In this document: positions 24,145 through 32,002 of the stretch, piece by piece
How the letters are laid out: each line of letters starts with the position of its first letter
Position numbering within the stretch: position 1 is the first letter of the stretch
Source of the DNA: Nitriliruptoraceae bacterium
Lineage (GTDB): Bacteria > Actinomycetota > Nitriliruptoria > Nitriliruptorales > Nitriliruptoraceae
DNA length: 38,563 nt
Direction: 5' to 3'
Assembly (NCBI GenBank): GCA_003563915.1
Contig: PWTE01000308.1
Coordinates: 1-38,563, forward strand
The notes under the pieces: model-generated
What the model was told of the DNA's origin: nothing
Databases searched by the model: none
What the model saw: only the letters and a program-made list of their open reading frames with translations
Program-made: the position numbers and the translations under genes

Positions 24145-25001
24145 GCGGGTCCACCGGGGGGTCGTGGCGGGATCGCGACGACCGCCCCGTCGAGGTGCCA
24201 CCCGTCCCGGGGCCCGCCGACCCGGCCTTCTACCGGTCGATCGGGGACTTCCAGGGGGCGGACTACCGCCGCAACGCCTTCGCCGCCGGCACCGCCGAGG
24301 AGCTGACGACGTTGCGCCAGCTGGTGGCGGCGGCCCGCGGCCGACCGATCGGGCAGGCTGATGCGGTGTTGGACGTCGGGTGTGGCGACGGTCGTCACCT
24401 GCGCGCGCTCGCGACGGCGGTCCCGGGGGTTCGGGCCGTCGGGGTCGACGTCTCACCCGGACTGGTGGACGCCGGGCGGTCCGCGGCCGTCGATGAAGGG
24501 GTCGAGGTGACGCTGACGGTGGGTGACGCGAGGGAGCTGACCGCGGTGGCCGGCGACGCAGGGCCGTTCGAGGTCGTCTGGTCGCTGTGCCAGGGTGCGG
24601 TCGGGACCTCGCCGGTGACCGATCCGCAGGTCGTCGCGCAGATGGCGGCGGTCGCACGGCCGGGCGGGGTCGTGATCGTCACCCTGTTCCACGCCCTGTT
24701 CGCCGCCCGCCACCTCGCCCCCGGAGATGCCTTCGATCCCGTCCAGTTGGTCCACCACCAGCAGGCCGAGGTCCGCGGGCCCGACCATGCGCGCCGCCGG
24801 TTCGACCTGTGGACGGCCAGCTACACGGTCCGCGACGCGGTACGGATGCTGGCGGATGCCGGGCTCGAGGTGGTGGACGTCCGCGGCTGCGAGCCCGGCA
24901 CGTTCGGGCGTCGGTCAGCCGGCGAGGTGGCCCTGGACGACCCCGAGCTGCTGGTCGTCGCCCGGCGCCGACAGGAGCTCCCGGAGGATCTGTCGGGATG
25001 A
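24141..25001 (+). CDS. Class I SAM-dependent methyltransferase
   Basis: 286 residues. The SAM loop is VLDVGCGDGRHLRAL (about 75-89), followed by the acidic strand end VGVDVSPGLVDAGR and a middle segment EVVWSLCQGAVGTSP. The N-terminal DPAFYRSIGDFQGADYRRNAFAAGT region resembles the small-molecule methyltransferases of methyltransferase type 11. The substrate is unknown. The ATG at 24141 overlaps the pcnA stop as ATGA, so it is cotranslated with pcnA. Confidence 0.85.
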   Translation: MSGSTGGSWRDRDDRPVEVPPVPGPADPAFYRSIGDFQGADYRRNAFAAGTAEELTTLRQLVAAARGRPIGQADAVLDVGCGDGRHLRALATAVPGVRAVGVDVSPGLVDAGRSAAVDEGVEVTLTVGDARELTAVAGDAGPFEVVWSLCQGAVGTSPVTDPQVVAQMAAVARPGGVVIVTLFHALFAARHLAPGDAFDPVQLVHHQQAEVRGPDHARRRFDLWTASYTVRDAVRMLADAGLEVVDVRGCEPGTFGRRSAGEVALDDPELLVVARRRQELPEDLSG

Positions 25002-25060
25002 TCGTGCAACGCCTCCGAAGCCCCCACGGATCTGTGGACGTCGAGGTCGCCGGTCCTGCG

Positions 25061-25654
25061 TCAGCGGGCGATCGGGAGGGGCAGGTCCTCGGCGAGGACC
25101 TCGAAGCTCGCCGCCACCGCCCCCTGAGGAGCTACCTCGAAGCGGTTGCGCTGGATCCTCTGGTCGACGACGAGGGAGAGCTCGACGACGAACCCGTCGC
25201 CCGTCCCCACGACCGAGGGGGGCGCAACGGCGGCCGTGTCCTCGAAGGCTCGTCGTCGGTCCTCCTCCGCATCGGTCCCCGGCCGCCACGGGATGTCATC
25301 GAGGTTGCTGATCTCACGGATCAGGACCGATGGTGCACGCGTGACCTCGAGCAGTGCGCGGACGTAGCCGAGGGCCGTCTCCTCGTCCTCGAGGTGGACA
25401 CCGGTGTGCTCGACGAGCTCGAGGAACCCCGACAGGTCGTCGCTGACGACCCGTAGGGACCCGTCGGGCCACCGTCCGACGTACACCTGCATCGGGTGGT
25501 GGGGGCCGGGGTCGTAGACCCGCCAGATCATGCCGGTGGGGCATCCCGGCACCCGGTAGGCGCGGAGGGTGGCGTCACCTTCGTCCAGGCGGGGACCCAA
25601 GGGAGGTCCGATCGCCGCGGCGACCTCGGCGGGGTCGGGAGCCGTCGGCGTCAC
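25061..25654 (-). CDS. Protein of unknown function, partner of the HExxH gene
   Basis: 197 residues, no signal peptide, no transmembrane helix, strongly acidic. No known family is recognisable. A central stretch (MQVYVGRWPDGSLRVVSDD, SGFLELVEHTGVHLEDEETAL) looks like an alternating beta-helix domain, as in secretion chaperones or immunity proteins, but that is only an impression. It starts at the GTG at 25652-25654, overlapping the stop of the HExxH gene as GTGA, so the two are very probably co-expressed in fixed ratio. Confidence 0.65.
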   Translation of the reverse strand: MTPTAPDPAEVAAAIGPPLGPRLDEGDATLRAYRVPGCPTGMIWRVYDPGPHHPMQVYVGRWPDGSLRVVSDDLSGFLELVEHTGVHLEDEETALGYVRALLEVTRAPSVLIREISNLDDIPWRPGTDAEEDRRRAFEDTAAVAPPSVVGTGDGFVVELSLVVDQRIQRNRFEVAPQGAVAASFEVLAEDLPLPIAR

Positions 25655-26637
25655 GAGACGACCACCGGCTCGGGCGGCTCGACCACGTCGGGATCCTCCT
25701 CGGGCGGTGCGTGGATCTGGTCCCAGAAGCTCCCGTAGTGCTCGCCGTAGCTGATCCCCCCGGTCGAGGTCACGAAGGTGCCGTCGTGGAACCAGTTCGT
25801 GACCACCGTGTCCCGTACGGCCCTGCGGGCCCGCCGTCGGAGATCCTCGGCCTCCGACTCGGGCTCGAGCTTGCGCAACAGGAGCATGATGAGACGGTGC
25901 GCGGTGTGGTACTGCTCCATCAGGCCGGAGGTGAGTCCACCCCCCGAGGCGTCCAGGCCCTGTTCCTCCATCTCCGTCGCCCCCTCGATCTGTCGTACGA
26001 CAGCTTCGGCCTCGTCGGCGATCATCTCCCGGACGTACGCGTCGCGCTCGAGGTCCCTGACGCTGGCGGTCGCCCCGCTGGCGCTGGTCAGCGCGTGTTG
26101 CGCCTCGTGCATCATCACGATCGCGGCAGCGTTGATCGACAGCGATCGGTTCAGGTAGATCTTGCCGCCCTGGAAGTACGAGCCGGTTCCGTCGAACTCC
26201 CACTCCACGTCGACGGCGTGGTCCTCCAGGACCCCGAGTGCCCAGTTGCCCGCGCCGGTCTTGCGCAGCACCTGCTCGATCTGGTCCTGCCGGCTCGGCT
26301 CCTCCTCTTCCTCCGCGGCTTCCGCACCCGCTTCCTCTGGAGCCGGGCCTTCCGCTCCCGTTCCGGCCTCCGTCGGCCCGGACGGCGCTGGTCCGGTGTC
26401 GGTGGTCGTTCCCGTCCCGGGGTGGACCTCCACCTCCTCGGCGAGGCTCGGCCCCAGGTGCCGTTGCAGGGGCTGCGTGACCAGGTGGTGAACCGCCTCG
26501 TTGCCCGCTTCCCGCTGCAACCTGAGCAGCACCGTCGGGCGTTGATCGCCGACCGTGAGGGGGTGGCCGTGTGGCGCTTCGACCTCGGGTTGAGGACACC
26601 GAGCCGTGCGCCGCTGGCTCCGTCGGGTTCGCTCCAC
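25651..26637 (-). CDS. Putative metalloprotease with LQRxxGN motif (eCIS/DUF4157-associated type)
   Basis: 328 residues. Near the N-terminus is LLRLQREAGNEAVHHLV (38-53), the LQRxxGNxAV motif common in proteins linked to contractile-injection systems and DUF4157 proteins. A Glu/Ala/Pro/Gly-rich linker (about 65-115) leads to a globular domain with MMHEAQHAL, an HExxH zinc site (His177, Glu178, His181); acidic residues in MIADEAEA may supply the third ligand. No signal peptide or helix is present. The GTG at 26635-26637 follows GGAGG with a 4-base gap; an ATG at 26667 directly abuts another GGAGG and is a weaker choice. No injection-sheath genes are visible here. The 50 bases to the SOD protease gene hold nothing. 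Confidence 0.68.
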   Translation of the reverse strand: MERTRRSQRRTARCPQPEVEAPHGHPLTVGDQRPTVLLRLQREAGNEAVHHLVTQPLQRHLGPSLAEEVEVHPGTGTTTDTGPAPSGPTEAGTGAEGPAPEEAGAEAAEEEEEPSRQDQIEQVLRKTGAGNWALGVLEDHAVDVEWEFDGTGSYFQGGKIYLNRSLSINAAAIVMMHEAQHALTSASGATASVRDLERDAYVREMIADEAEAVVRQIEGATEMEEQGLDASGGGLTSGLMEQYHTAHRLIMLLLRKLEPESEAEDLRRRARRAVRDTVVTNWFHDGTFVTSTGGISYGEHYGSFWDQIHAPPEEDPDVVEPPEPVVVS

Positions 26638-26687
26638 GTGGCCTCCGCGGGACACGGTGTCGAGCATCCTCCGGGTGCGGCAGCGGG

Positions 26688-27137
26688 TCAACGGCACGCT
26701 CGGGTGGATGCCCTTCCGACGCCAGACGTGCCCGAAGGGGCAACGCGGTGCTCCGGCTCCGGCCGGTGCGTCAGCGGGCTCAGGACCTGGGGCCAGCGGG
26801 TCACGGCGATGCGTGTCACCGCGCTGGTCGGCACCGGACCCCACAGCCGTCCGTCGGTGGAGTGGTCGGGGTCGTCGCCGCGGACCTGGACCCGGTCACC
26901 GGTGACGGCGACCACCCGTTTGATGACGAGGTGGGACGGGTCGGCCGGGTCCCGGAGCACGACCACCTGCCCCGGACGCAGCCACGCGCGGCAGCCGGGG
27001 ACCGTCACCAGCCGGTCCCCGGCCCACAGGGCCGGCAGCATCGAGGGACCACGCACCTCGACCAGCGAGCGACGCGCGAGCAGCGCACCGAGGACCAGCA
27101 CGCCGACCACGGCGACCAGCCTGTGCGTACGTGCCAC
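26688..27137 (-). CDS. sodX: Nickel-type superoxide dismutase maturation protease
   Basis: 149 residues, a small S26 (signal-peptidase-like) serine protease. An N-terminal helix (about 7-21) anchors it. The catalytic serine is in VRGPSMLPALWAGDRL (Ser32) and the lysine in VIKRVVAVTGDRV (Lys73), followed by the box VRGDDPDHSTDGRLWGPV. The family cuts the leader from NiSOD so that His1 becomes the N-terminus. It is divergent from sodN, 109 bases away. The last ~35 residues after the domain are low-complexity. The GTG at 27135-27137 lies 8 bases behind GGAGG. Confidence 0.9.
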   Translation of the reverse strand: MARTHRLVAVVGVLVLGALLARRSLVEVRGPSMLPALWAGDRLVTVPGCRAWLRPGQVVVLRDPADPSHLVIKRVVAVTGDRVQVRGDDPDHSTDGRLWGPVPTSAVTRIAVTRWPQVLSPLTHRPEPEHRVAPSGTSGVGRASTRACR

Positions 27138-27246
27138 CTCGGCACCTCCAGTTGCGGACGGTTCGCAGTTGTCGCCTGGCCCTGTCGTGGGCCGGGAGGA
27201 GATGGCTAACCTCGGTCACGACCACCCGTCAACCCGAGGAGCAAAG

Positions 27247-27675
27247 ATGCGTCTGACCTCGATGATCCGCTCGCTCGTCGACATCCCCGTCGTCGATGCC
27301 CACTGCGACCTGATGTGCGGGGTGTACTACCCCGAGCAGGCTCGCATCGAAGCGGAGTCCGTCCACCAGTGCGCGGTCAAGTACCACGATTCCGACGACG
27401 AGGTGTTCCGCGCCCGGTGCATCTCGATCAAGGAGGAGCGTGCCGAGCTGGTCAAGCACCACCTGTCGGTCCTGTGGACCGACTACTTCAAGCCGCCGCA
27501 CCTCGAGGAGTACCCGGAGCTGCACGAGAAGTTCTGGCTCGCCATCAAGGCCGCCGGCGACGCGAAGAAGACGATGGACCCCCAGGCCGGTGAGGACCTG
27601 CTCGCCAAGATCGACGAGATCGCCGAGATCTTCTGGGCCACCAAGGGCGGCAAGCCCGAGTGGCTGACCAGCTGA
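27247..27675 (+). CDS. sodN: Superoxide dismutase [Ni]
   Basis: 142 residues. An 18-residue leader precedes the nickel hook HCDLMCGVYYPEQARIEAES. After cleavage His1, Cys2 and Cys6 ligate nickel, and Asp3 and Tyr9 are retained; it converts superoxide to oxygen and peroxide as a four-helix-bundle hexamer. The usual hook is HCDLPCGVYDP, so Pro5 is Met and Asp10 is Tyr here. The remainder is a typical helical bundle ending in IFWATKGGKPEW. The ATG at 27247 follows GAGGAG. Divergent sodX supplies the protease; expression may depend on nickel, but no operator can be read in the gap. Confidence 0.94.
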   Translation: MRLTSMIRSLVDIPVVDAHCDLMCGVYYPEQARIEAESVHQCAVKYHDSDDEVFRARCISIKEERAELVKHHLSVLWTDYFKPPHLEEYPELHEKFWLAIKAAGDAKKTMDPQAGEDLLAKIDEIAEIFWATKGGKPEWLTS

Positions 27676-27681
27676 CGCCCG

Positions 27682-27708
27682 GGGTCCTGACCGTCACGGT
27701 CAGGACCC
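27682..27708 (+). terminator. Perfect 12-bp hairpin after sodN
   Basis: Arms GGGTCCTGACCG and CGGTCAGGACCC enclose a TCA triloop, all 12 pairs matched, beginning 7 bases after the sodN stop. No T-run follows. It is the first of two consecutive hairpins and probably ends sodN transcription. Confidence 0.65.
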
Positions 27709-27722
27709 GTCAGCACGATCCA

Positions 27723-27751
27723 GGGCGCCCGGCCATCGCGGTCGGGCGCCC
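27723..27751 (+). terminator. Second hairpin after sodN
   Basis: GGGCGCCCGGCC pairs with GGTCGGGCGCCC (12 pairs including one G-T) around an ATCGC loop, followed by TTCC. Fifteen bases separate it from the first hairpin. It may also act as a terminator for the minus-strand gene beyond it. Confidence 0.6.
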
Positions 27752-27796
27752 TTCCGGTCCCCGGAGCACCTCGTCCCGCGTGCTCCCGAGCGGCCT

Positions 27797-28051
27797 TCAG
27801 GCCTGGCGCCGCAGCAGATCTCCCTGCAGCACGGCGCGCTCCCGGCACCGCGAGCAGAGGTGTTGATCCGCCGCCTCGGTCTCCGCTGGCGCCGCGACGC
27901 TGCGTCCGCAGCGGCAACGGAAGCGGACCCAGGTGTCGGTGCCCGACCTGTCGCCCCTCTCGGCACCGACGGCGTCGCCCTCGTCATCGACGTCTGTCTG
28001 GTGCGGCTGCTGTGGTGATCGCTGCCCGTGCACGACCGCTGATGCGGACAT
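27797..28051 (-). CDS. Possible small zinc-ribbon protein
   Basis: 84 residues. The C-terminal half carries FRCRCGRS and LCSRCRERA, two CxC/CxxC knuckles about 20 residues apart. The N-terminal half is polar and unstructured. The ATG at 28049-28051 has only a weak GGGG upstream; an ATG just before it and further starts up to 28114 are also possible. No family is recognised. It is the only gene candidate between sodN and the oligopeptidase and could be spurious. The 28052-28335 remainder is lower in GC in part and holds only a small inverted repeat (CCGACC/GGTCGG, 28306-28322), possibly the oligopeptidase terminator. Confidence 0.42.
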   Translation of the reverse strand: MSASAVVHGQRSPQQPHQTDVDDEGDAVGAERGDRSGTDTWVRFRCRCGRSVAAPAETEAADQHLCSRCRERAVLQGDLLRRQA

Positions 28052-28335
28052 CATGTGCCCCGCTGTTGGCATCCTGGTTCCACCTGCGTCGCGGTCGTAC
28101 GGCGACCGCTCCACCCCCGCATACCTATCATCGGCATCCGCCGTCGTGGCTGAAGTAACACCGTGCGCTCATGACCGATCACGCAGAGCTGCGCTGGGGC
28201 CACGGTCGTGGCGCACGCTCGGTGGGCCACGACGACCGGACCCCTCGGTGCAAGCACACCATGACGGCCGATCACGTGTCCGAAGGTAGCCCGCCCAGAG
28301 CCCTCCCGACCTGGCCGGTCGGCCATCATCGGGCG

Positions 28336-30585
28336 TCACCCGCCGGAGGCTGGCCCGCTTTCCGACGGAAGGTCCACGTCCAGGCCCAGGTGGTGGGCGT
28401 GGAAGGCCAGCACGTCGGCGCGTTCGTCCAGCAGCTTGCTGATCGGCTTGCCCATCCCGTGCCCGGCCGCGATGTCGACCCGCAGCACGATCGGCGCGTC
28501 CCCGGCCTGGGCGTGCTGGAGCGCCGCCGCGAACTTGTACGAGTGCGCCGGGACGACCCGGTCGTCGGTGTCCCCGGTCGTGATCAACGTCGGTGGGTAC
28601 GCGCGTCCTACCTCGACGTTGTGGTAGGGCGAGTAGCGCAGGATGACGGCCAGGTCGTCGGGGTCGTCGGGTGAGCCGTAGTCCGAGGCCCACGCCCACC
28701 CGATCGTCCAGAGGTGGAAGCGGACCAGGTCCAGCACCCCGACCTCGGGGACGACGCTGCCGAAGGCCTCCGGCTCCCGGACCAGGCAGGCGCCGGCGAG
28801 CAGCCCGCCGTTGGACCGTCCTTCGATGCCGAGGTGGCGCGGTGCTGACCACACGACGTCGGGTGCCGCGTCGTCGGTCAGTGCCGAGGCGGTGACCTCG
28901 TCGCGCCGCCGACCTGTCAACCACGCGGCACAGGCCAGGGCATCGTCGAACACGTGCTCCTTGTTGGCCAGCCGGCCGTCGTCGTGCCAGGCACGGCCGT
29001 ACTCGCCACCGCCACGGAGACACGCCACGGCCAGCAGCCCACCGGCGTCGACCCAGGCCCGCCAGCCCGGCCGGTACATCGGCGTGACGGGGATGTCGAA
29101 GCCGCCGTAGCCCCACAGGACCGTGGGGATCTCGGTGGTCGGGGTGACGTCGTCCCGGTGGATCAGGAACAGCGGCACGGCGACGTCGTCGTGGTGGACG
29201 CGGATCTGCTCGACGACGAGGTGGTCGGCGATCGGCGCGGACGGCGGGGTGACCTCGACCGCGCGGATCGGGCCCTCCTCCTCCGGGGCATCCGGGACGG
29301 GGAGGTCGATCCGCAGGACCGCGGCGGGGCCGGTGAACGTCTCGAAGGTGAGGTGGACGGCTGCGTCGCGACGGCCGCCGCTGATCGCCATGACGGTGCC
29401 GAGACCTGGCAGGTCGACCCCGCCGAGGTGGCGGCCGTCCACGGCGGTGTGGACCGCCAACGCGGCGCGGGCGTGGTGCAGGTGCTCGCTGACGATCCAG
29501 GCGGGGTCGTCGGGGCTGAACCCGCCGACCAGCGTGCTGCTCTGCAGGCGGTGCTCCTGTTCACCGACCACCTGGCGGGCCGGGCCGGTGCCGCGCAGGT
29601 TCACGGCGACGATGCGGCCGAGGGGAGCGCCACGGTCGGTCTGCAGGACCAGCTCGTCGCCCAGCACCCCGAGCGGCAGGTAGCGGGCATCGGCGTCGTC
29701 CAGCAGCGGCACCACCTCGCCGATGTCACCGTCCGCGGAGATCGGGGCGACGTGGATCCGGTTGGTCGGGTGGGTGCCGTGGGTGACGACGATCACCAGC
29801 CAGCGCCCGTCGTGGCTGACCTGCGGGACGAACCCCCACTCGGGTTCGTCGGGGCGGGCGTAGATGGTCGGGTCGTCCTCGGGGGGCGTGCCCAGCCGGT
29901 GCAGGCGCAGCTGCTGGTCGCGGTTGGCGGCCGCATGCTCCCGGTCCTTCTCCGGCGGGTCGTAGGCCGAGTACAGGAAGCCGGACCCGTCGGGAAGCCA
30001 GGCGGCGGTGGAGAACTTCGACCAGGGCACCTCGGCGTCCAGGACGTCGCCCGTGGCGGTGTCGACGACCCGCCACACCATCCAGTCGGAACCCGCGTCC
30101 GAGCGGGCGACCGCGGCGCGACGCCCGTCGTCGGTCACGGACAGTCCGGTCAGCGAGGCGGTGCCGTCCAGGGTCCAGCCGTTGGGGTCGACCAGGACCG
30201 TCCAGGCGTCGTCGTCCGGCAGCTGCTCCCGCGGTGCCGGGTCGGGGACCGCCGAGGCGGTCCACAGCACGTCCTGGTCCTGCTGGCCGTCGTTGGCCAA
30301 CTGGAACCACCGGTCGCCCTTGCGCCACGGCACCGACCGGCGTGGGTGGTCCCACAGCTGGCCGAGGTGGTCGCGCAGCCGGTCGCGGGCCGGCAGGTCG
30401 ACGAGGTGGCGCTCCGCGCAGAGGGCCTGGGCGGCGACCCACCCTTTCAGCTGCGGATCGACGGCCGGGGCCTCCAGCCACCGGTACGGGTCGCTGACCT
30501 GGTGGCCGTGGAGGTCCTCGGTCAGCTCCTCGCGCCGGGTCGAGGGCGGGCAGGGAAGCTCGTCGGGCGCGGGGTCGGTCGTCAC
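28336..30585 (-). CDS. Prolyl oligopeptidase family serine peptidase
   Basis: 749 residues, no signal peptide, so cytoplasmic. The N-terminus EDLHGHQVSDPYRWLE is typical. A beta-propeller region (about 80-430) precedes the alpha/beta-hydrolase domain. The catalytic serine is in GRSNGG (Ser591; the family usually has GGSNGG), the aspartate in TGDTDDRVVPAHS (about 674-675) and the histidine in AAGHGMGKP (His709). An insert of about 18 residues precedes the nucleophile elbow. The enzyme cuts short peptides after proline. The start is the GTG at 30583-30585 behind GGAG. It is divergent from the DUF5318 gene across a gap with a pair of palindromes. Confidence 0.92.
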   Translation of the reverse strand: MTTDPAPDELPCPPSTRREELTEDLHGHQVSDPYRWLEAPAVDPQLKGWVAAQALCAERHLVDLPARDRLRDHLGQLWDHPRRSVPWRKGDRWFQLANDGQQDQDVLWTASAVPDPAPREQLPDDDAWTVLVDPNGWTLDGTASLTGLSVTDDGRRAAVARSDAGSDWMVWRVVDTATGDVLDAEVPWSKFSTAAWLPDGSGFLYSAYDPPEKDREHAAANRDQQLRLHRLGTPPEDDPTIYARPDEPEWGFVPQVSHDGRWLVIVVTHGTHPTNRIHVAPISADGDIGEVVPLLDDADARYLPLGVLGDELVLQTDRGAPLGRIVAVNLRGTGPARQVVGEQEHRLQSSTLVGGFSPDDPAWIVSEHLHHARAALAVHTAVDGRHLGGVDLPGLGTVMAISGGRRDAAVHLTFETFTGPAAVLRIDLPVPDAPEEEGPIRAVEVTPPSAPIADHLVVEQIRVHHDDVAVPLFLIHRDDVTPTTEIPTVLWGYGGFDIPVTPMYRPGWRAWVDAGGLLAVACLRGGGEYGRAWHDDGRLANKEHVFDDALACAAWLTGRRRDEVTASALTDDAAPDVVWSAPRHLGIEGRSNGGLLAGACLVREPEAFGSVVPEVGVLDLVRFHLWTIGWAWASDYGSPDDPDDLAVILRYSPYHNVEVGRAYPPTLITTGDTDDRVVPAHSYKFAAALQHAQAGDAPIVLRVDIAAGHGMGKPISKLLDERADVLAFHAHHLGLDVDLPSESGPASGG

Positions 30586-30640
30586 GTGGCTCCGAGGGTC
30601 GGCGACCCCTGCGACGCTACTGGCCACCCCCTCGACGCAC

Positions 30641-30666
30641 AGAAGTCGGCGTATCTGCCGACTTCT
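30641..30666. repeat. Palindrome copy 1 (arms AGAAGTCGGC / GCCGACTTCT)
   Basis: Ten-base arms enclose GTATCT, all pairs matched. An identical copy starts 61 bases downstream. It lies 56 bases upstream of the oligopeptidase start and 224 before the DUF5318 gene. Either a dimeric-regulator site or an interspersed palindromic element. Confidence 0.7.
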
Positions 30667-30700
30667 CCCCCGCACTCCCGCGAACCCGACGCCACCACCC

Positions 30701-30728
30701 GAGAAGTCGGCGTATCTGCCGACTTCTC
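30701..30728. repeat. Palindrome copy 2 (arms GAGAAGTCGGC / GCCGACTTCTC)
   Basis: The same 26-base palindrome as copy 1, here with one more matched pair on each side (11-base arms) around GTATCT. The 34 bases between the copies are dissimilar and GC-rich. The rest of the 304-base gap between 30586 and 30889 shows no gene; a TATCCT at 30822-30827 might be a -10 for the DUF5318 gene. Confidence 0.7.
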
Positions 30729-30889
30729 GCTCGCCGCAGGGTCCGTGGACGTCGCACGCCCGGCGCGCGTGTGCCGGTGAGCGGGGCGCACAGGTTCCCG
30801 AGCGCCCGTGGGGACCTCGCCGTATCCTGGTCCGATCGCTCGGTGATCCCCGCCCCCACCGGGGCCGGGCCGACAGGAGCTACCAGCCG

Positions 30890-31273
30890 GTGCGCAAGGG
30901 ACGGATCGACTATCGGATGCGGCGTCGTGCCGTGCTCCGTGACGTGCGCGAGGGCCTCACCGCGTACGACGACGTCCAGGATGCCCACCCCGACCTGCTC
31001 CGCGCCGCGATGCACCTCGGCAGCGCCACGCAGGAGGACTGCCCCCTCTGCGACCAGCACCTGCTCACCCACGTCGACTACGTCTTCGAGGGCAAGAACC
31101 CCCGCACCCCGGGCGGCCGCGCCGTGCCCCGTGACGCGATCGCCGGACAGGCGGACCGCTACGGCGATCTACAGGTCTACGTCGTCGAGGTCTGCCTCGG
31201 CTGCCACTGGCACCACCTCGTCGAGTCGTACCTCCAGCTCGCCCAGGACGCCGACGACGCGGTCCACGGCTAG
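30890..31273 (+). CDS. DUF5318 family protein
   Basis: 127 residues, cytoplasmic. The pattern RRRAVLRDVREGLTAYDDV, DAHPDLLRAAMHLG, CPLCDQ, HVDYVFEG, GRAVPRD and VYVVEVCLGCHWHHLVESY matches the actinobacterial DUF5318 family. The two cysteine pairs (CPLC and CLGC) are likely zinc ligands. The function is unknown. The GTG at 30890-30892 lies 10 bases behind AGGAG. The open frame reaches far upstream but is non-coding there. Confidence 0.82.
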   Translation: MRKGRIDYRMRRRAVLRDVREGLTAYDDVQDAHPDLLRAAMHLGSATQEDCPLCDQHLLTHVDYVFEGKNPRTPGGRAVPRDAIAGQADRYGDLQVYVVEVCLGCHWHHLVESYLQLAQDADDAVHG

Positions 31274-31331
31274 CCGCCGCGGCAACGCGACCCCTGCGCT
31301 CCATGCTGCGTCGCAGCGGCCCCGTTCCGGG

Positions 31332-31925
31332 TCAGCGCGGCAGCAGCAGCCCGACGATCACCAGGCCGATGCCGGCGACGACCAGGATCGGCAGGGATAC
31401 GACCAACCACCCGACGACGATGGCGACCGCCCCGGTCGTCAGTAGGGCCGGACCGATCACCCGTGCGGCATCCGCGTCGTGGTCGTCCTCGACCGCCTCG
31501 ACGACCATGCGGCCGGAGCGGTCGACGTACCCGCCGCGCGGCGCGTCGAACCATCCCGGTGCCGAACCGCCGAGCGCCATCACCTCGGAGGCCACCGGCT
31601 CGTCGAGTCCCCGGACGAGCTCGGACCAGGACACGGTCAGCTCCGCGCGGACGTCGTCGCGCCACTCGAGGTCGACCCGGATCTCGGATTCGTCATCGCG
31701 GGGGAGGACGGTGAAGCCGATGCCTCGCCGTTCCAGAAGCTGCGCGACACGATCTGCGACGGCCGGGTGGAAGCGTCCGAGTCGGGCATCGCTGGGCCCG
31801 CCGGTCGGGACCAGCTCGACGTCGTCGCCGGCATCGGGGTCGTCGGGATCGATCAGCGGCACGCCACAGTCCGCGCACCGGTCGTAGCCGGGCTCGTAGT
31901 CGTCACCGCAGGAGAGGCATCGCAT
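31332..31925 (-). CDS. Zinc-ribbon membrane protein
   Basis: 197 residues. The N-terminus MRCLSCGDDYEPGYDRCADCG is a four-cysteine zinc ribbon. A soluble middle domain with a helix-strand pattern (HPAVADRVAQLLERRGIGFTVLP) resembles a small DUF2007-like signal-transducing domain. Two hydrophobic helices at the C-terminus (about 160-195) anchor it. No function is known. The ATG at 31923-31925 lies 7 bases after TAGCCT, without a ribosome site at proper spacing. Confidence 0.72.
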   Translation of the reverse strand: MRCLSCGDDYEPGYDRCADCGVPLIDPDDPDAGDDVELVPTGGPSDARLGRFHPAVADRVAQLLERRGIGFTVLPRDDESEIRVDLEWRDDVRAELTVSWSELVRGLDEPVASEVMALGGSAPGWFDAPRGGYVDRSGRMVVEAVEDDHDADAARVIGPALLTTGAVAIVVGWLVVSLPILVVAGIGLVIVGLLLPR

Positions 31926-31932
31926 CCTCGCC

Positions 31933-31938
31933 AGGCTA
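31933..31938 (-). promoter_or_regulatory. Leaderless-type -10 hexamer TAGCCT for the zinc-ribbon membrane protein
   Basis: On the minus strand TAGCCT ends 7 bases before the ATG. A plus-strand TAGCGT at 31949-31954 may be the -10 for alaX in the same 77-base divergent gap. Confidence 0.38.
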
Positions 31939-32002
31939 ACCACGTCGGTAGCGTGCGGGTGACACCGCCCGCCGACCTGGCGGTGCGTCGGGAGGACCCC
32001 GT

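Noticed and set aside
25711-27246. Long plus-strand open frame ending in sodN
   Set aside because: Only the last 142 residues match NiSOD; the rest is antisense to the HExxH and sodX genes and has shadow-like composition.
30641-30728. CRISPR array
   Set aside because: Only two copies are present, each is a full palindrome with no spacer of conserved length pattern beyond one interval, and no cas gene is near.
28954-30780. 608-residue plus-strand open frame
   Set aside because: It is antisense to the prolyl oligopeptidase, whose triad is complete.
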